Shown piece by piece: positions 6,035-7,065 of a stretch of 7,065 bases of DNA. Position 1 is the stretch's first letter. Each line of letters opens with the position of its first letter. This DNA comes from an uncultured Erysipelotrichaceae bacterium (GTDB lineage Bacteria; Bacillota_I; Bacilli_A; Erysipelotrichales; Erysipelotrichaceae): assembly GCA_905201565.1 (NCBI GenBank), contig CAJKOS010000095.1, positions 1 through 7,065 on the forward strand, given 5' to 3'. Both the position numbers and the translations under genes were made by a program. The notes beneath the pieces were generated by a model. That model was not told where the DNA came from. It saw only the letters and a list, made by a program, of their open reading frames with translations, and made no database searches.

Positions 6035-6775
6035 ATGTTAGTCAGAAAAGTAATCTTTATCATTCTCGCTTCCATCTCCCTTGCCTCCGCATGCATATTT
6101 GCCTCTCGTACTTATGCGGATTACCGCATTGCCATGGTCACTACGGTAGTTGCAGCAAGGGACATTCCACCAAGAACACAAATCACAGAAGAAGATCTTG
6201 TGGAGATTTCCATTCCAGAGAATTATCTGCAGAATGCCTGTCTTGCCAAAGAAGAAGTCATTGGTAAATATACAGACATTCAGGGCATGATACCTGCAGG
6301 CTCTCCCATCTATGCTTCTATGATTCATGATCCTGCTACACTTCCTGACCATCCTGAGCTACAACTCAAAGAAGGACAGGCGGTCTTCACATTGGAAACA
6401 GATCTTTCTGGCGCAGGGAGTATTGCATCAGGACAAAGGGTGGATGTACATCTCTCTCTCGAATTGGAAAACAAGACACCACTCACCGGGAATATTCTCA
6501 ATCATGCCCGGGTCATCGATATCAAAGATCATCAGGGAATATCTCTTGATGATCCAGAGAGTACTGGTGTTCCATATCTGATTCTGCTTGCTGTGAAAAG
6601 GGAAGATGTAGAACTTCTCAATATGGCAGAGCTCACCGGAGAAGTGAGACTCTTTGCTTCAAGCAGTTCTTATGATACAGAACTGGAAGCAGAAAGGGTG
6701 ACGGATTCACCAATCTATACCTATTTACAATCCCTGCTTACTGCAGCAGAAACCCAAACAGGAGAACAATCATAG
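6035..6775 (+). CDS. SAF-domain / CpaB (RcpC)-like protein
   Basis: 246 residues from the ATG at 6035, chosen because AAAGGAG (6019-6025) sits nine bases upstream; an in-frame ATG at 6026 touches that site and is unlikely. A short basic start and hydrophobic helix (about 5-23) form a signal anchor. The sequence ASAC at 17-20 is a weak lipobox, so a lipoprotein is possible. Residues 36-98 match a SAF domain (VVAARDIPPRTQITEEDLVE, then IPAGSPIYASMI). The later part has GQRVDVHL (133-140) and a beta-rich region to about 208, as in the RcpC/CpaB domain; the last 35 residues are polar. CpaB/RcpC proteins act outside the membrane in Flp/Tad pilus assembly. No pilus genes are visible on either side, so the role is unknown. 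It has no strong promoter: GACAAT at 6003-6008 with TTGTGG 15 bases upstream is weak. Family fairly firm, function not. Confidence 0.8.
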   Translation: MLVRKVIFIILASISLASACIFASRTYADYRIAMVTTVVAARDIPPRTQITEEDLVEISIPENYLQNACLAKEEVIGKYTDIQGMIPAGSPIYASMIHDPATLPDHPELQLKEGQAVFTLETDLSGAGSIASGQRVDVHLSLELENKTPLTGNILNHARVIDIKDHQGISLDDPESTGVPYLILLAVKREDVELLNMAELTGEVRLFASSSSYDTELEAERVTDSPIYTYLQSLLTAAETQTGEQS

Positions 6776-6794
6776 AAAAAAAGTAAAAAAATGC

Positions 6795-6826
6795 TTGATT
6801 TAACATTCTCTTTCCTGTAACATAAT
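6795..6826 (+). promoter_or_regulatory. Candidate promoter for tRNA-His
   Basis: TTGATT (6795-6800) is followed after 17 bases by TAACAT (6818-6823). An overlapping CATAAT (6821-6826) is closer to the -10 consensus but gives a 20-base spacer. Both fall 10-20 bases before the tRNA. The exact register cannot be settled by eye. Confidence 0.5.
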
Positions 6827-6836
6827 CAATGCACAC

Positions 6837-6911
6837 GGCGGCTATGGTGAAGTTGGTTAACACACTGGATTGTGGCTCCAGCATTCTAGGGTTCGAGTCC
6901 CTATAGTCGCC
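6837..6911 (+). tRNA. tRNA-His (anticodon GTG)
   Basis: The full cloverleaf folds. The 7-base-pair acceptor stem (6838-6844 with 6904-6910) has one G-T pair, and the tRNA-His-specific extra G at -1 (6837) faces C73 (6911). The D stem is GTG/CAC, and the anticodon stem CTGGA/TCCAG encloses the loop TTGTGGC with anticodon GTG at 6872-6874. The T stem TAGGG/CCCTA has the loop TTCGAGT. The 3' CCA is not encoded (CTG follows), so it must be added by nucleotidyltransferase. Confidence 0.97.
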
Positions 6912-6922
6912 CTGCATTGAGA

Positions 6923-6946
6923 AAGTCGCTTATCAGCGGCTTTTTT
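6923..6946 (+). terminator. Intrinsic terminator after tRNA-His
   Basis: AAGTCGCT and AGCGGCTT form an 8-base-pair stem (one G-T pair) with a TATC loop, followed by a T run to 6946. It lies 12 bases after the tRNA and fits its 3' end. Confidence 0.85.
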
Positions 6947-7018
6947 GTTATTGTCGGACTTCTTGATGGTGTTGTTTTCTTGTGTCCCATGTTCTTCTTC
7001 AATCAATATGGTGAACTA

Positions 7019-7063
7019 CTCCGACTTATAGAAGTCGGAGCTTCCAGGAAGCTTTTGGCTTCC
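7019..7063. repeat. Cluster of perfect short hairpins at the right margin, possible small-transposon end
   Basis: CTCCGACTT (7019-7027) and AAGTCGGAG (7032-7040) form a perfect 9-base-pair stem with a 4-base loop. Next to it, GCTTCC (7040-7045), GGAAGC (7047-7052) and GCTTCC (7058-7063) give two mutually exclusive pairings. There is no T tract after any of them. Strong adjacent subterminal hairpins with a GAACTAC lead-in (7013-7019) and CTTCC after the stem recall the ends of IS200/IS605-type (TnpB) elements. No transposase is in the window and the element would run off the edge. The 72 bases from 6947 to 7018 hold nothing else I can support. Confidence 0.4.
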
Positions 7064-7065
7064 CT

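Noticed and set aside
6776..6794. Terminator directly after the CpaB-like gene
   Set aside because: The stretch is A-rich with no stem; transcription may read into the tRNA region until 6946.

Overview
The window holds a complete Rnf-type electron-transport operon on the + strand, with a divergently transcribed membrane-protein gene on its left and an unrelated CpaB-like gene plus tRNA-His on its right. The gene order C-D-G-E-A-B is that of Firmicutes Rnf clusters. Leaderless RnfC/RnfB sizes, G-rich Shine-Dalgarno sites, short overlapping genes and a tRNA-His without encoded CCA all fit a low-to-mid GC Gram-positive anaerobe. The small RnfB makes me lean towards an Erysipelotrichia-like lineage, but that is inference only.

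Layout. 1-672 (-): N-terminal 224 codons of a DUF21/CBS (HlyC/CorC/TlyC-type) membrane protein, cut by the window edge. 673-894: divergent intergenic region with one promoter for each direction, a long dyad (753-802) between them, and a hairpin against the ribosome-binding site of the left gene. 895-5938 (+): rnfC, rnfD, rnfG, rnfE, rnfA, an unnamed 67-residue Cys-rich membrane protein, and rnfB. Most junctions overlap or nearly touch, and a strong intrinsic terminator lies 15 bases after rnfB. 6035-6775 (+): a SAF-domain/CpaB-like secreted or membrane-anchored protein with no pilus genes visible next to it. 6837-6911 (+): tRNA-His(GTG), followed by a terminator. 6947-7065: no gene; ends in a cluster of perfect short hairpins that look like the end of a small transposon of the IS200/IS605 sort.

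How the genes work together. In known Rnf complexes, electrons pass between ferredoxin and NAD+ through RnfB (Fe-S), RnfC (FMN, two 4Fe-4S clusters, NADH site), the RnfA/RnfE membrane pair (shared [2Fe-2S]) and covalent FMN on RnfD and RnfG, coupled to Na+ or H+ movement. RnfC, A, E and the RnfD core look canonical.

The unusual part is the two ends of the electron path. RnfB is only 93 residues: it keeps the membrane anchor and one Cys4 cluster domain but lacks the usual ferredoxin-like domain. A novel small anchored protein with a CxxCGxxxC motif is encoded directly before it and overlaps it. On the other side, RnfD carries an extra C-terminal FMN-binding domain resembling the one in RnfG, with its own candidate flavinylation site. 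Together these suggest a remodelled Rnf complex with reduced or split Fe-S input and an added flavin carrier.
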